Origin: JAKFDK01 sp036676195
GTDB lineage: Bacteria; Bacillota; Sulfobacillia; Symbiobacteriales; ZC4RG38
DNA: 17,106 nucleotides
Assembly: GCA_036676195.1 (NCBI GenBank)
Contig: JAKFDK010000086.1
Location: forward strand, 1 to 17,106
Direction: 5' to 3'
Shown: positions 1 to 6,425 of the stretch, in pieces
Layout: each line of letters begins with the position of its first letter
Numbering within the stretch: the first letter of the stretch is position 1
The notes under the pieces: model-generated
Database searches by the model: none
What the model was told of the DNA's origin: nothing
What the model saw: the letters and a program-made list of their open reading frames with translations, nothing else
Translations under genes and position numbers: made by a program

Positions 1-96
1 GCCCTCGCCCTGACCGCACGGAAACTGGTCCGCCTGGTCCATGCCTTGCTGCGCAAGGACCAGCTTTACAAGGCGCCCCAGACCACGGGCGCATAG
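1..96 (+). CDS. IS110-family transposase, C-terminal end (partial)
   Basis: Frame 1 is open from the window edge to TAG at 94-96 and gives 31 residues. The stretch RKLVRLVHALLRKDQLY resembles the extreme C-terminus of IS110/IS116-type transposases (DEDD/serine-type recombinases guided by a bridge RNA), which usually end in a basic helix of this form. Only the tail is visible, so catalytic residues and intactness cannot be judged. The degraded mobile DNA immediately downstream fits an insertion hot spot. The family call rests on a short similarity recognised by eye; another transposase family remains possible. Confidence 0.6.
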   Translation, partial: ALALTARKLVRLVHALLRKDQLYKAPQTTGA

Positions 97-119
97 TTAG
101 CCAGTCGGATTCTGGCTAA
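97..119 (+). terminator. Hairpin directly after the transposase stop codon
   Basis: A perfect 8-bp inverted repeat, TTAGCCAG / CTGGCTAA, with a 7-base loop begins one base after the stop codon. No T-run follows, so it is not a classical Rho-independent terminator. It may be a 3' mRNA stem or part of the non-coding right end of the element. The rest of the gap to 300 shows no gene, and the element's boundary cannot be fixed. Confidence 0.45.
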
Positions 120-299
120 CATCCCCAGTCCACACATCATCTGTAAAACGGTGTGGGCTTGGTTGAACACGGCCTTCATGCCCCGGAAGGGACCTTGACC
201 TTGAAAAATTCATGGACTTATGTCACCTTCAACCCTTGACATGTTACCGCTGGGCTTGGATTTCTTTCATTAAGTGGGATCAGTAACATACTCTATGAT

Positions 300-406
300 T
301 CACAGTTTTAAGTCCTTGTCAATACGTTTTAAAGTTGTAAGACGCTGAAGTCCATCAACAACTAACCAATTATTATCGTTACTTCCATCAAAGCAAAATG
401 CCGGCT
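300..406 (-). pseudogene. DUF262 (GmrSD/ParB-like nuclease superfamily) internal fragment
   Basis: Minus-strand translation from about 406 down to TGA at 300-302 gives FDGSNDNNWLVVDGLQRL followed by TTLKRIDKDLKL. The VDGxQRLTTL motif is the hallmark of DUF262 domains, found in GmrSD-type modification-dependent restriction enzymes and other phage-defence proteins. Only about 35 residues survive: the N-terminal part is replaced by recombinase sequence on the other strand, and a stop codon ends it far short of the usual several hundred residues. The piece is clearly more AT-rich than the rest of the window, which suggests foreign origin. It is surely non-functional. Confidence 0.65.
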
Positions 407-1230
407 GGAGGTAGTACCCGACGAAGCCACAGTGGTTCGCCGCATCTTCGAACTCTATGCCGCCGGAACGAGGCCGAAAGCGGTTGCGAACCAACTGAAT
501 CGGGAAGGTCACCGCACGAAGAAGGGGGCACATTCAGCACGGCGGCTATCGCCATGATTTTGGACAATCCGATCTACATCGGTCAGATCCGCTACGATGT
601 CCATCAGGACTGGTCCAGGAGACTTGGGAAAGGAACGAACAAGGAGCCGATTCTTATCCCCGGACACCATGAAGCGATCATCGATGAACAACTGTGGGCT
701 AAGGTGCGCTCCCTGCGAGACGCCAAGAAATCCCGGCCCAGCCGGATCTTCGCCGGGGAGTACCTGCTGACAGGGCTGATGCGGTGCCCCCAGTGCGGGG
801 CCACCATGGTCGCCAGCCGGACGAAGAACAGGCTGAAAGGCGGCCAAGTCAACGTCCGTCGCTATTATGTCTGCGGAGCCTTTCGCAGCAAGGGTGCCTC
901 GGTCTGCAAGTCCAACGGGGTGAACGCCGACAAGGTAGAGACGCACGTGTTGAATAAGCTTCGAGAGGTAGTCCTGAAGCCCAAGGTTCTCAAGGACACA
1001 AGTGAACACCAAGCGTGCCGCGCATCAGCGACACGGAGCCCGTCTCCTACCAGGCGATCAGGAAGACTCTGGTGCGGTTCCATAACGTGCTCAGCGAGGC
1101 CCACTTAGATCAGCAGAGGACGCTTCTTCAACTCGTCATCCAGCGGATTTACCTCTCGGCAGAGCGGAAGATTGAACGGGTCGACCTCACCTTCGGAGAG
1201 GACATGCAAGCCCATTTTATAGCCCGCCCA
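402..1230 (+). pseudogene. Large serine recombinase (resolvase/invertase family) relic
   Basis: Three reading frames make up one recognisable large serine recombinase. Positions 405-534 encode LEVVPDEATVVRRIFELYAA and the rest of the start of the recombinase domain. After a one-base loss near 535 the next frame continues with STAAIAMILDNPIYIGQIRY and a zinc ribbon (CPQC at about 786-797, then YVCGAF...SVC). Near 1000-1015 the frame changes again, to a typical C-terminal tail (LVRFHNVLSEAHLDQQRTLL, then IERVDLTF), and the coiled-coil segment normally between ribbon and tail seems mostly deleted. The N-terminal catalytic resolvase domain with its serine is absent, replaced at about 400 by the DUF262 fragment. 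Such enzymes move integrative elements and prophages; this copy cannot. Confidence 0.85.
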
Positions 1231-1764
1231 GACGGGTACGGAGGGGGCCTTCCCCGTTCCTGGGGGAGGGTTCTTAGGAGGGACGGCGAAGCCGCTCTCT
1301 ATCTCCATTACATTGTAAGTGCTCGGCATCGGGCAGTTGTGCGATCATGCGTTACTTATGATACGCTTCACCACGCCCGAACCTGAACGGTTGACGAAGA
1401 TATGGAGCCTGCCCCCGAGACTCATCCAATATCGGGCCGCAGTCGGCCAAGACCACCCTTGAGGGCAATATCCCGCCAGATAATGCCCAGGTTCCGCCTT
1501 GTGAGCGGCAATGTGGTCTCCACCCTCTGCGATTCATACTCCATGCGATGGAACGGAGTTGGACAGGCGGGGACGACCGTCCGGAAGCGGTAACGAGATC
1601 CAGCCTGTGCCCATAGTGGTTAGACGGGTATAGCCAGATCGGCTTCGAGGGGCCCTGGTGCGCTGCGGAACCACCGCACTGCGGGCCGTGGTGGCAGGGA
1701 CGGCACCCCCCGGATGGCGAACCTCAGAGGAAAGTCCGCTTACCAGAACGAAGGATGTTCAACC
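1231..1764. other. Unassigned stretch between recombinase relic and lut operon
   Basis: No convincing gene is seen here on either strand. The recombinase frame stays open to 1386, but the residues past about 1221 do not look like the family. The sequence is GC-rich and locally self-complementary, for example TGCGG-AACCA-CCGCA near 1665-1680 and a C-rich/G-rich pairing near 1240-1275. The 12-mer GAGGAAAGTCCG (1728-1739) matches a conserved bacterial RNase P RNA segment, but nothing else of that RNA is present. The promoter of the lut operon should lie here, yet no clear -35/-10 pair is visible. The stretch may be remains of a further element or a structured leader. Confidence 0.4.
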
Positions 1765-3903
1765 ATGGCAGAGGCAGGGTACTTGACCAACCGTGTCCGC
1801 CGGGGTCTGGCCGATCTGCATGCCCGGGGGGCACGGCGCTACGGCTTCGGGACGCTGAAGAAGCGGGTGGAGCAACTCCATCCTACAGTGCCGGGGCTGC
1901 AGGCCGAATTGCGGGCCATGAAGCTGGCGGCGCTGCAGAACGCCGGCCTGGTCGAGCAGGCCATGCAGAATCTGCGGCAGGCCGGCTGCCGGGTCTTCTA
2001 TGCCCGAACAGCGGCTGAGGCACGGGACTATATTTTAGGTGTGTGCGATCGGCCGGGGATCCTGATCAAGAGCAAGTCGAACGCCGTCAAGGAACTGGGT
2101 ATACGGGCACCGCTGGAGGAGCGGGGGGTCCGCTGGATCGAGACCGACCTGGGCGACTGGATCAACCTGCTGGCCGGAGTAGAGGGCAGCCATGTGCTGG
2201 CACCGGCGGCCAACTTCACCCGGGACGACGTGCGCAAGCTCTTTTCCGAATATGAGGGCCGCCCGCTGGACAGCGACCCGCCGGCGCTGGTAGCCGCAGC
2301 CAGGCGCCAGTTGCGCGTCCTGCTGGAAACAGCCGCTTACGGCATGTCCGGCGCCAACGCCATTGCCGCCGACACGGGGACCATCGTGCTGATGGAGAAC
2401 GAGGGCAACATCCGGGCGGTCACCAGCCTGCCGCCGGTGCATATCGTGGTCGCCGGTATCCACAAGGTGGTGCCCACCCTGCGGGATGCCATCAAGGTGG
2501 TGCATGGTGCCAGCGTATACGGTGCCGGGCAGGACTTCGGCACCTACTGCACAACCCTGACCGGACCGGCCCCGGCCGGCGGCTTCGGGCCGCAGGAAGT
2601 GCACGTGGTCCTGGTCGACAACGGCCGGCGCACCGCCATTGACCGGGGCTATGCCGAGCCCTTTGCCTGCATCAACTGCGGTTCATGCCTGAACTATTGC
2701 CCGGTCTATGCCGAAACCGGCGACGGATACGGACACAAGCTGCTCGGCGGCATCGGTGCCCTGCAGGAAAGTCTGATCATGGGCCTGCTGCAGGGAGACG
2801 GGCAGCCGACGGTCAGCGCCGAGATGCTCGGCCTCTGCCTGGGCTGCACCCGCTGCGTGGAGTACTGCCCCATGCAGATCAACACGCCGCAGATCACCTT
2901 CCGGTTGCGGGCGGAAACGGGGCGGCTGCCGGAACTGACCCGCCGGGTGCTGGATACGGTGCGCAGCCCGGCCCGGCTCAAGACTACGGCCCGCCTGCTG
3001 CGCCTGTACCAGAAGAGCGGGCTGCAGGCATTTGCCCGGCATCTGAACCTGATTCCCCGCTCGCTGCGTACCGCCGAGGCGCTGCAGCCAGACGTGGTAC
3101 CCCTGGGCCCCTGGCCGGCGGTGCAGCCGGCCCTGAGGCCGGAAAAGGGCCGCGTGGCCATGTTCCTGGGCTGTGTGATGGCGGAGGCGATGGGCGACAT
3201 TCACCAGGCCACCGCCCGGGTTCTGCGCCGGGCCGGCTTCACGGTGGTCACGCCGGAGTTCCGGGGCTGCTGCGGGGCGCTGCACGAACACGCCGGCGCC
3301 CTGGCTGATGCCAGGGAACTGGCCAAGGCCACCATCGCCGGGTTCGAGGCAGTGGGCGATCTGCCCATTGTGGTGAACTCGGCCGGTTGCGGGGCCATGA
3401 TGAAACATTACGGGCACTTCCTGAAGGATGAGTCCGGGGGATGGCCCGAACGGGCGGCCGCCCTGAGCCGGCGGGTGCGGGACTTCACCGAGTTCCTGGC
3501 CGAAGCAGGGCTGCCGGCGGCGGCGCCGGCCGGCCCCGGCCGGCGGGTGACCTACCAGGACCCCTGTCACCTCGCCCATGCCCAGGGGATTACGGCGGCG
3601 CCGCGGCAACTGCTTCAGGCCCTGCCGGGGGTGGAATACGTGGAAATGCCGGTCACCGAGGCCTGCTGCGGTTCAGCCGGGATTTACGCCATGGGCGGGG
3701 AAGCACAGGAGGCCATCTCCCTGCGCCTGCTGGAGACCAAGCTGGAGGATGCCCGCAAGACCGGCGCCCCGGTAGTGGTCACCGCCAATCCCGGCTGCCT
3801 GATGCATCTGCGGTACGGCTTCCGGGCCGCCGGCGATAACCGGACGGAAGTCATTCACATTGCCACGCTCCTGGACCGGCTGACGGGGGGTGAGGGCCGG
3901 TGA
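1765..3903 (+). CDS. Lactate-utilization iron-sulfur protein, LutB-LutA-type fusion (LUD + 2[4Fe-4S] + two CCG domains)
   Basis: This 712-residue cytoplasmic protein probably passes electrons from oxidation of L-lactate or a related 2-hydroxy acid. The N-terminal half (about 60-300) is a LUD domain as in LutB. Next come two ferredoxin clusters, CINCGSCLNYCP (302-313) and CLGCTRCVEYCP (358-369). The C-terminal half carries two cysteine-rich CCG domains (CC at 502-503 and 634-635), as in LutA, GlcF and HdrB. In Bacillus, LutA and LutB are separate polypeptides; here they are one chain. I chose ATG 1765 because AAGGA (1751-1755) lies nine bases upstream; the in-frame ATG at 1714 lacks a ribosome site. 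The gene overlaps lutC by four bases, so the two are co-translated. No permease gene lies nearby. The exact substrate is inferred. Confidence 0.9.
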   Translation: MAEAGYLTNRVRRGLADLHARGARRYGFGTLKKRVEQLHPTVPGLQAELRAMKLAALQNAGLVEQAMQNLRQAGCRVFYARTAAEARDYILGVCDRPGILIKSKSNAVKELGIRAPLEERGVRWIETDLGDWINLLAGVEGSHVLAPAANFTRDDVRKLFSEYEGRPLDSDPPALVAAARRQLRVLLETAAYGMSGANAIAADTGTIVLMENEGNIRAVTSLPPVHIVVAGIHKVVPTLRDAIKVVHGASVYGAGQDFGTYCTTLTGPAPAGGFGPQEVHVVLVDNGRRTAIDRGYAEPFACINCGSCLNYCPVYAETGDGYGHKLLGGIGALQESLIMGLLQGDGQPTVSAEMLGLCLGCTRCVEYCPMQINTPQITFRLRAETGRLPELTRRVLDTVRSPARLKTTARLLRLYQKSGLQAFARHLNLIPRSLRTAEALQPDVVPLGPWPAVQPALRPEKGRVAMFLGCVMAEAMGDIHQATARVLRRAGFTVVTPEFRGCCGALHEHAGALADARELAKATIAGFEAVGDLPIVVNSAGCGAMMKHYGHFLKDESGGWPERAAALSRRVRDFTEFLAEAGLPAAAPAGPGRRVTYQDPCHLAHAQGITAAPRQLLQALPGVEYVEMPVTEACCGSAGIYAMGGEAQEAISLRLLETKLEDARKTGAPVVVTANPGCLMHLRYGFRAAGDNRTEVIHIATLLDRLTGGEGR

Positions 3904-4424
3904 GCAGCGCCCAATGGTTGGAACTGGCCGTCACCGCCCTGCAGCGCAAGTCCTGCCAGGTGGAACTGGTGCCAGATGCGGCCGCCGCCGCCGCCGCCCT
4001 GACCCGACTGCTGCCGGCCGGTGCGGCGGTGACCCGCCATGAATCCTGCCCGGTACCGGCGCCCGGCACCCTCCGCCCGACCCGGGAAGAACTGTTGCGC
4101 GCCGAATATGCCATCACCGGCGCCACCGCCATTGCCGCCGACACCGGCACCCTCCTGCTCGCCGAAGAGGACGGGTTCGGCCGGGCGATTTCGAACACGG
4201 CGCCAACGCATATCTGTGTGGCCGGAGTCAGCGCCATTGTGCCTGATGTGTATGCCGGTACCGTCCGCTGCCAGGAGTGGGCCCTGACCACCGCCGGCAA
4301 GCCCAGCCCGCGCTACATCACCATGATCGGCGGACCCAGCCGCACCGCCGACATCGAATTTGTTCTGATTCAGGGCGTGCACGGTCCGGGGGCCGTCCAT
4401 GTGATTCTGGTGGCGAATCTGTAG
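3900..4424 (+). CDS. lutC: LutC-type lactate utilization protein (LUD domain)
   Basis: The GTG start lies inside the upstream gene's stop (GTGA overlap) with a G-rich ribosome site (GGGGGGTGAGG, 3885-3895). The 174-residue product is a stand-alone LUD (YkgG/LutC) domain: ITGATAIAADTGTLLLAEED, then NTAPTHICVAG and YITMIGGPSRTADIE, with the typical C-terminal GVHGP segment. LutC is the third subunit of the LutABC L-lactate oxidation system; its exact chemistry is not settled. At 174 residues it is shorter than Bacillus LutC (about 240), mainly at the N-terminus. The fused partner upstream supplies the iron-sulfur modules. A strong hairpin 36 bases downstream closes the operon. Confidence 0.87.
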   Translation: MSSAQWLELAVTALQRKSCQVELVPDAAAAAAALTRLLPAGAAVTRHESCPVPAPGTLRPTREELLRAEYAITGATAIAADTGTLLLAEEDGFGRAISNTAPTHICVAGVSAIVPDVYAGTVRCQEWALTTAGKPSPRYITMIGGPSRTADIEFVLIQGVHGPGAVHVILVANL

Positions 4425-4459
4425 CGGGGCGGACAGGCGGCCGCTGACAGCGGTCAGTG

Positions 4460-4492
4460 AGCAGGGCCCGGGCACATGGCCAGGGCCCTGCT
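4460..4492. terminator. Bidirectional terminator between lutC and convergent gene
   Basis: A perfect 10-bp stem, AGCAGGGCCC (4460-4469) and GGGCCCTGCT (4483-4492), is followed by GTTATGCGTTTT. It sits between two convergent genes, two bases past the stop of the minus-strand gene and 36 past lutC, so it can serve both. Confidence 0.75.
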
Positions 4493-4493
4493 G

Positions 4494-5078
4494 TTATGCG
4501 TTTTGCCGGCCGAAATGCCGGTCAATCTTCTGGTGCAGGTCAGTGAGCAGATCATCGATGCGCGACAGTCGCTGCACCGTGGCCCGCTGTGCCTCCTGGA
4601 TCTGGCGGACTTCCACCGCCAGCCGCCGCTGGTTCTCGGCCACCCGGGTCAGGGTGTTGCCAATCACCATCAACACCGGTTCCCGCCGCAGCATCCCGGC
4701 GGGCAAGCCGGCGAGCCCGGGGGGCACTCCGGCCATTTCCGCTTCGGCCAGATCCGGGGCCACGGCCGCTTCAGACGGCACGCCCGCCGCCCCGGGGGCG
4801 ACCCCGGTTTCCTCCAGACCAGCCGGCACTGCCTGCTGTGGCTGCCGGTAAGTCAGCGACTCGCGCTGCCAGGACGGCACCATCCCGGGCATGTAGCCGG
4901 TCTCCCGCAGCGGTTCCCCTGGCATGCCGCCATATTCCGGTTCTGCCCCCCCGGCCACGGCCGGAGACTGCCCCCAGCCAAGGCTATGCGGCAAGCGTCC
5001 CAGGCCCCACCCGCCGGCCAACTGGAGTGGGATGCTTGTCGCCGGGTGGATCCACCCGCCTGTGTACCAGCCATGCAT
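4494..5078 (-). CDS. Hypothetical Gly/Pro-rich protein with C-terminal coiled coil
   Basis: I do not recognise a family. The 194-residue product has three parts: a Gly/Trp-rich N-terminus (1-50, opening MHGWYTGGWIHP), a Pro/Ala/Glu-rich low-complexity middle (50-130), and an amphipathic helix (141-188, from NTLTRVAENQRRLAVEV to LLTDLHQKIDRHFG) with heptad hydrophobics typical of a dimeric coiled coil. No signal peptide or membrane segment is seen. The gene is supported by a strong ribosome site (AAGGGGGA, 5089-5096), a terminator just after the stop, and coherent low-complexity/helix architecture. It is convergent with lutC and divergent from the LysR gene. A structural role, perhaps in the spore, would fit the composition, but that is a guess. 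Confidence 0.72.
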   Translation of the reverse strand: MHGWYTGGWIHPATSIPLQLAGGWGLGRLPHSLGWGQSPAVAGGAEPEYGGMPGEPLRETGYMPGMVPSWQRESLTYRQPQQAVPAGLEETGVAPGAAGVPSEAAVAPDLAEAEMAGVPPGLAGLPAGMLRREPVLMVIGNTLTRVAENQRRLAVEVRQIQEAQRATVQRLSRIDDLLTDLHQKIDRHFGRQNA

Positions 5079-5186
5079 CTTGGTCCAATCCCCCTTGTCT
5101 GACTGCTCCGCCCGTATCTTATGTGGGTGCGGCGGGCGGTGACATGGCCCCCATCAGACCGGCCCTTTGGGGTGGCGGATCAGAGC

Positions 5187-5268
5187 ATAGGGTCCAGGAC
5201 CTATCAGTCTTATGCGATCATTAAGACCATTGTCCTATTCTTTCATAGGCCAAATAGTAGTCTAATAT
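5187..5268 (+). promoter_or_regulatory. Operator-like palindromes and possible promoter upstream of the LysR gene
   Basis: Two dyads lie in the divergent intergenic region. ATAG-G-GTCC-A-GGAC-CTAT spans 5187-5204 with one extra base in the left arm, and CCTAT-TCTTTC-ATAGG spans 5234-5249. Both carry ATAG/CTAT edges, like LysR-type sites (T-N11-A dyads). A TAATAT box at 5263-5268 could be the -10 of the regulator gene, with TTTCAT (5241-5246) as a poor -35 inside the second dyad. This would suit autoregulation. The region is AT-rich compared with its surroundings. Confidence 0.45.
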
Positions 5269-5320
5269 TTAATGAACGAACAATTTCATCAACGACAAAT
5301 TGATATGGGGGAGGGGCAGT

Positions 5321-6208
5321 ATGAACATCCAGGAATTGGAGGCGTTCTGGTGGATTGCCCAAACCGGTAGCTTTAACCGGGCTGCCGAGCGGCTGTACCT
5401 GACCCAGCCTTCAGTGACGGCACGTATTCAAGTTTTGGAAAAGGACCTGGGGCAGATGGTATTCGAGCGGAATTCCCGTGGGGTACGTTTAACCAGTGCC
5501 GGCCGTGCCCTGCTGCCACATGCCGAACGCATCCTGACCGGGGTGCGCAAGGCCAGACAGGCGGTGGGCGAGATTATCTCCGGCACCGGGGGCACCCTGA
5601 CCATTGGCTCAGCCCTGGTCACTTCCCCGTACACCCTGCCGAAGCTGCTGTCCCGGTATAGGTCAGCACACCCGCGGGTGGAGATTAACCTGCGCACAGG
5701 CTGGTCCCAGCAGGTGCACCAGATGGTGCAGGACGACACGATACAACTGGGACTGGTTCATGCGCCGGCGCTTGCGCACCCGGATATTCAAGCCGTGCCG
5801 GTATTCGACGAGGAACTGGTGATCATTGCACACCCCGACCATCCCCTGGTTCGGGGCCAGGCCGGAGCAACAGTGGAGCAACTGGCCGCCGAGCCCTTTG
5901 TGACCCCCAACGATACGGCCGGGTTCCTGAGCCTGATCCGGCAGTTCTGGAACAGCATCGGACTGGTGCCCCGGCTGGCCATGGAACTGGAATCGATTGA
6001 AGCCACCAAGCAGATGGTCGTTCATAATCTTGGCCTGGCCACATTGCCGATTACGGCGGTGGAGGAAGAGCTGGCATCAGGCAGTGTGGCCGTGCTGCGC
6101 GTAGTGGGCGCCGAACGGTGTATCCGCCAGGCCATGCTGATTTACCGGCGCAATAAGATCTGGTCCGGGGTAGCCCGGTCCTTCCTGAACTTCATGACAG
6201 AGTTGTAA
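5321..6208 (+). CDS. LysR-family transcriptional regulator
   Basis: This 295-residue protein has the standard layout: an N-terminal winged helix-turn-helix (1-60; FNRAAERLYLTQPSVTARIQ is the recognition region) joined to a two-lobe effector-binding domain (about 90-290, beginning GTLTIGSALVTSPYTLPKLL). ATG 5321 was chosen over the upstream in-frame TTG because GGGGGAGGGG (5307-5316) precedes it and the family's usual MNIQELEAF opening follows. The effector is unknown. Its nearest minus-strand neighbour, the coiled-coil gene, is divergent and shares the dyad-bearing spacer, so that gene and the regulator itself are the likeliest targets. The lut operon lies 0.9 kb away with no direct link. A hairpin follows the stop. 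Confidence 0.9.
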   Translation: MNIQELEAFWWIAQTGSFNRAAERLYLTQPSVTARIQVLEKDLGQMVFERNSRGVRLTSAGRALLPHAERILTGVRKARQAVGEIISGTGGTLTIGSALVTSPYTLPKLLSRYRSAHPRVEINLRTGWSQQVHQMVQDDTIQLGLVHAPALAHPDIQAVPVFDEELVIIAHPDHPLVRGQAGATVEQLAAEPFVTPNDTAGFLSLIRQFWNSIGLVPRLAMELESIEATKQMVVHNLGLATLPITAVEEELASGSVAVLRVVGAERCIRQAMLIYRRNKIWSGVARSFLNFMTEL

Positions 6209-6239
6209 GCCGACCCGCCAATTGCGCATACCTCAAAGG

Positions 6240-6266
6240 CCCCCGCCGGCACTGGCCTGGCGGGGG
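6240..6266 (+). terminator. Hairpin after the LysR gene
   Basis: CCCCCGCC (6240-6247) and GGCGGGGG (6259-6266) form a perfect 8-bp GC stem with an 11-base loop, 31 bases after the stop. Only TCAATT follows, so termination would be weak or factor-assisted. Confidence 0.6.
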
Positions 6267-6343
6267 TCAATTGGTACCGCCCCTGCCCCGATCAGACGAT
6301 GGGACTGCGATCTATTGGATTGCCGTTTATTTGGTAGGAGAAA

Positions 6344-6418
6344 GGTTAACCGTGTCGTAAACGTATAGCCATATACCTGGGGTAAAATTCGTCCGCTACT
6401 TTTCATTACTTGGAGTGA
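6344..6418 (+). promoter_or_regulatory. Leader of the FecR/Ig surface protein gene
   Basis: The AT-richer leader holds the palindrome GGTTAACC (6344-6351), a small dyad GTATA-GCCA-TATAC (6363-6376), and a TAAAAT box (6383-6388) that could be a -10 element, although no good -35 sits 17 bases upstream. CATATACCT (6371-6378 region) loosely resembles a sporulation-sigma -10. The ribosome site GGAGTGA (6412-6418) lies seven bases before ATG 6426 and is clear. Confidence 0.35.
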
Positions 6419-6425
6419 ACGCCAG

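Noticed and set aside
1728..1739. RNase P RNA gene, suggested by GAGGAAAGTCCG
   Set aside because: Only this 12-mer matches; the other conserved rnpB segments and overall fold are absent, and a protein gene begins 25 bases later.
1714..1764. Upstream ATG as start of the LutB-LutA protein
   Set aside because: No ribosome site before 1714, and the added 17 residues are atypical; ATG 1765 has AAGGA at good spacing.
2683..3609. Minus-strand reading frame opposite the lut fusion
   Set aside because: Antisense shadow with no domain signal; the plus strand has ordered ferredoxin and CCG cysteine motifs.
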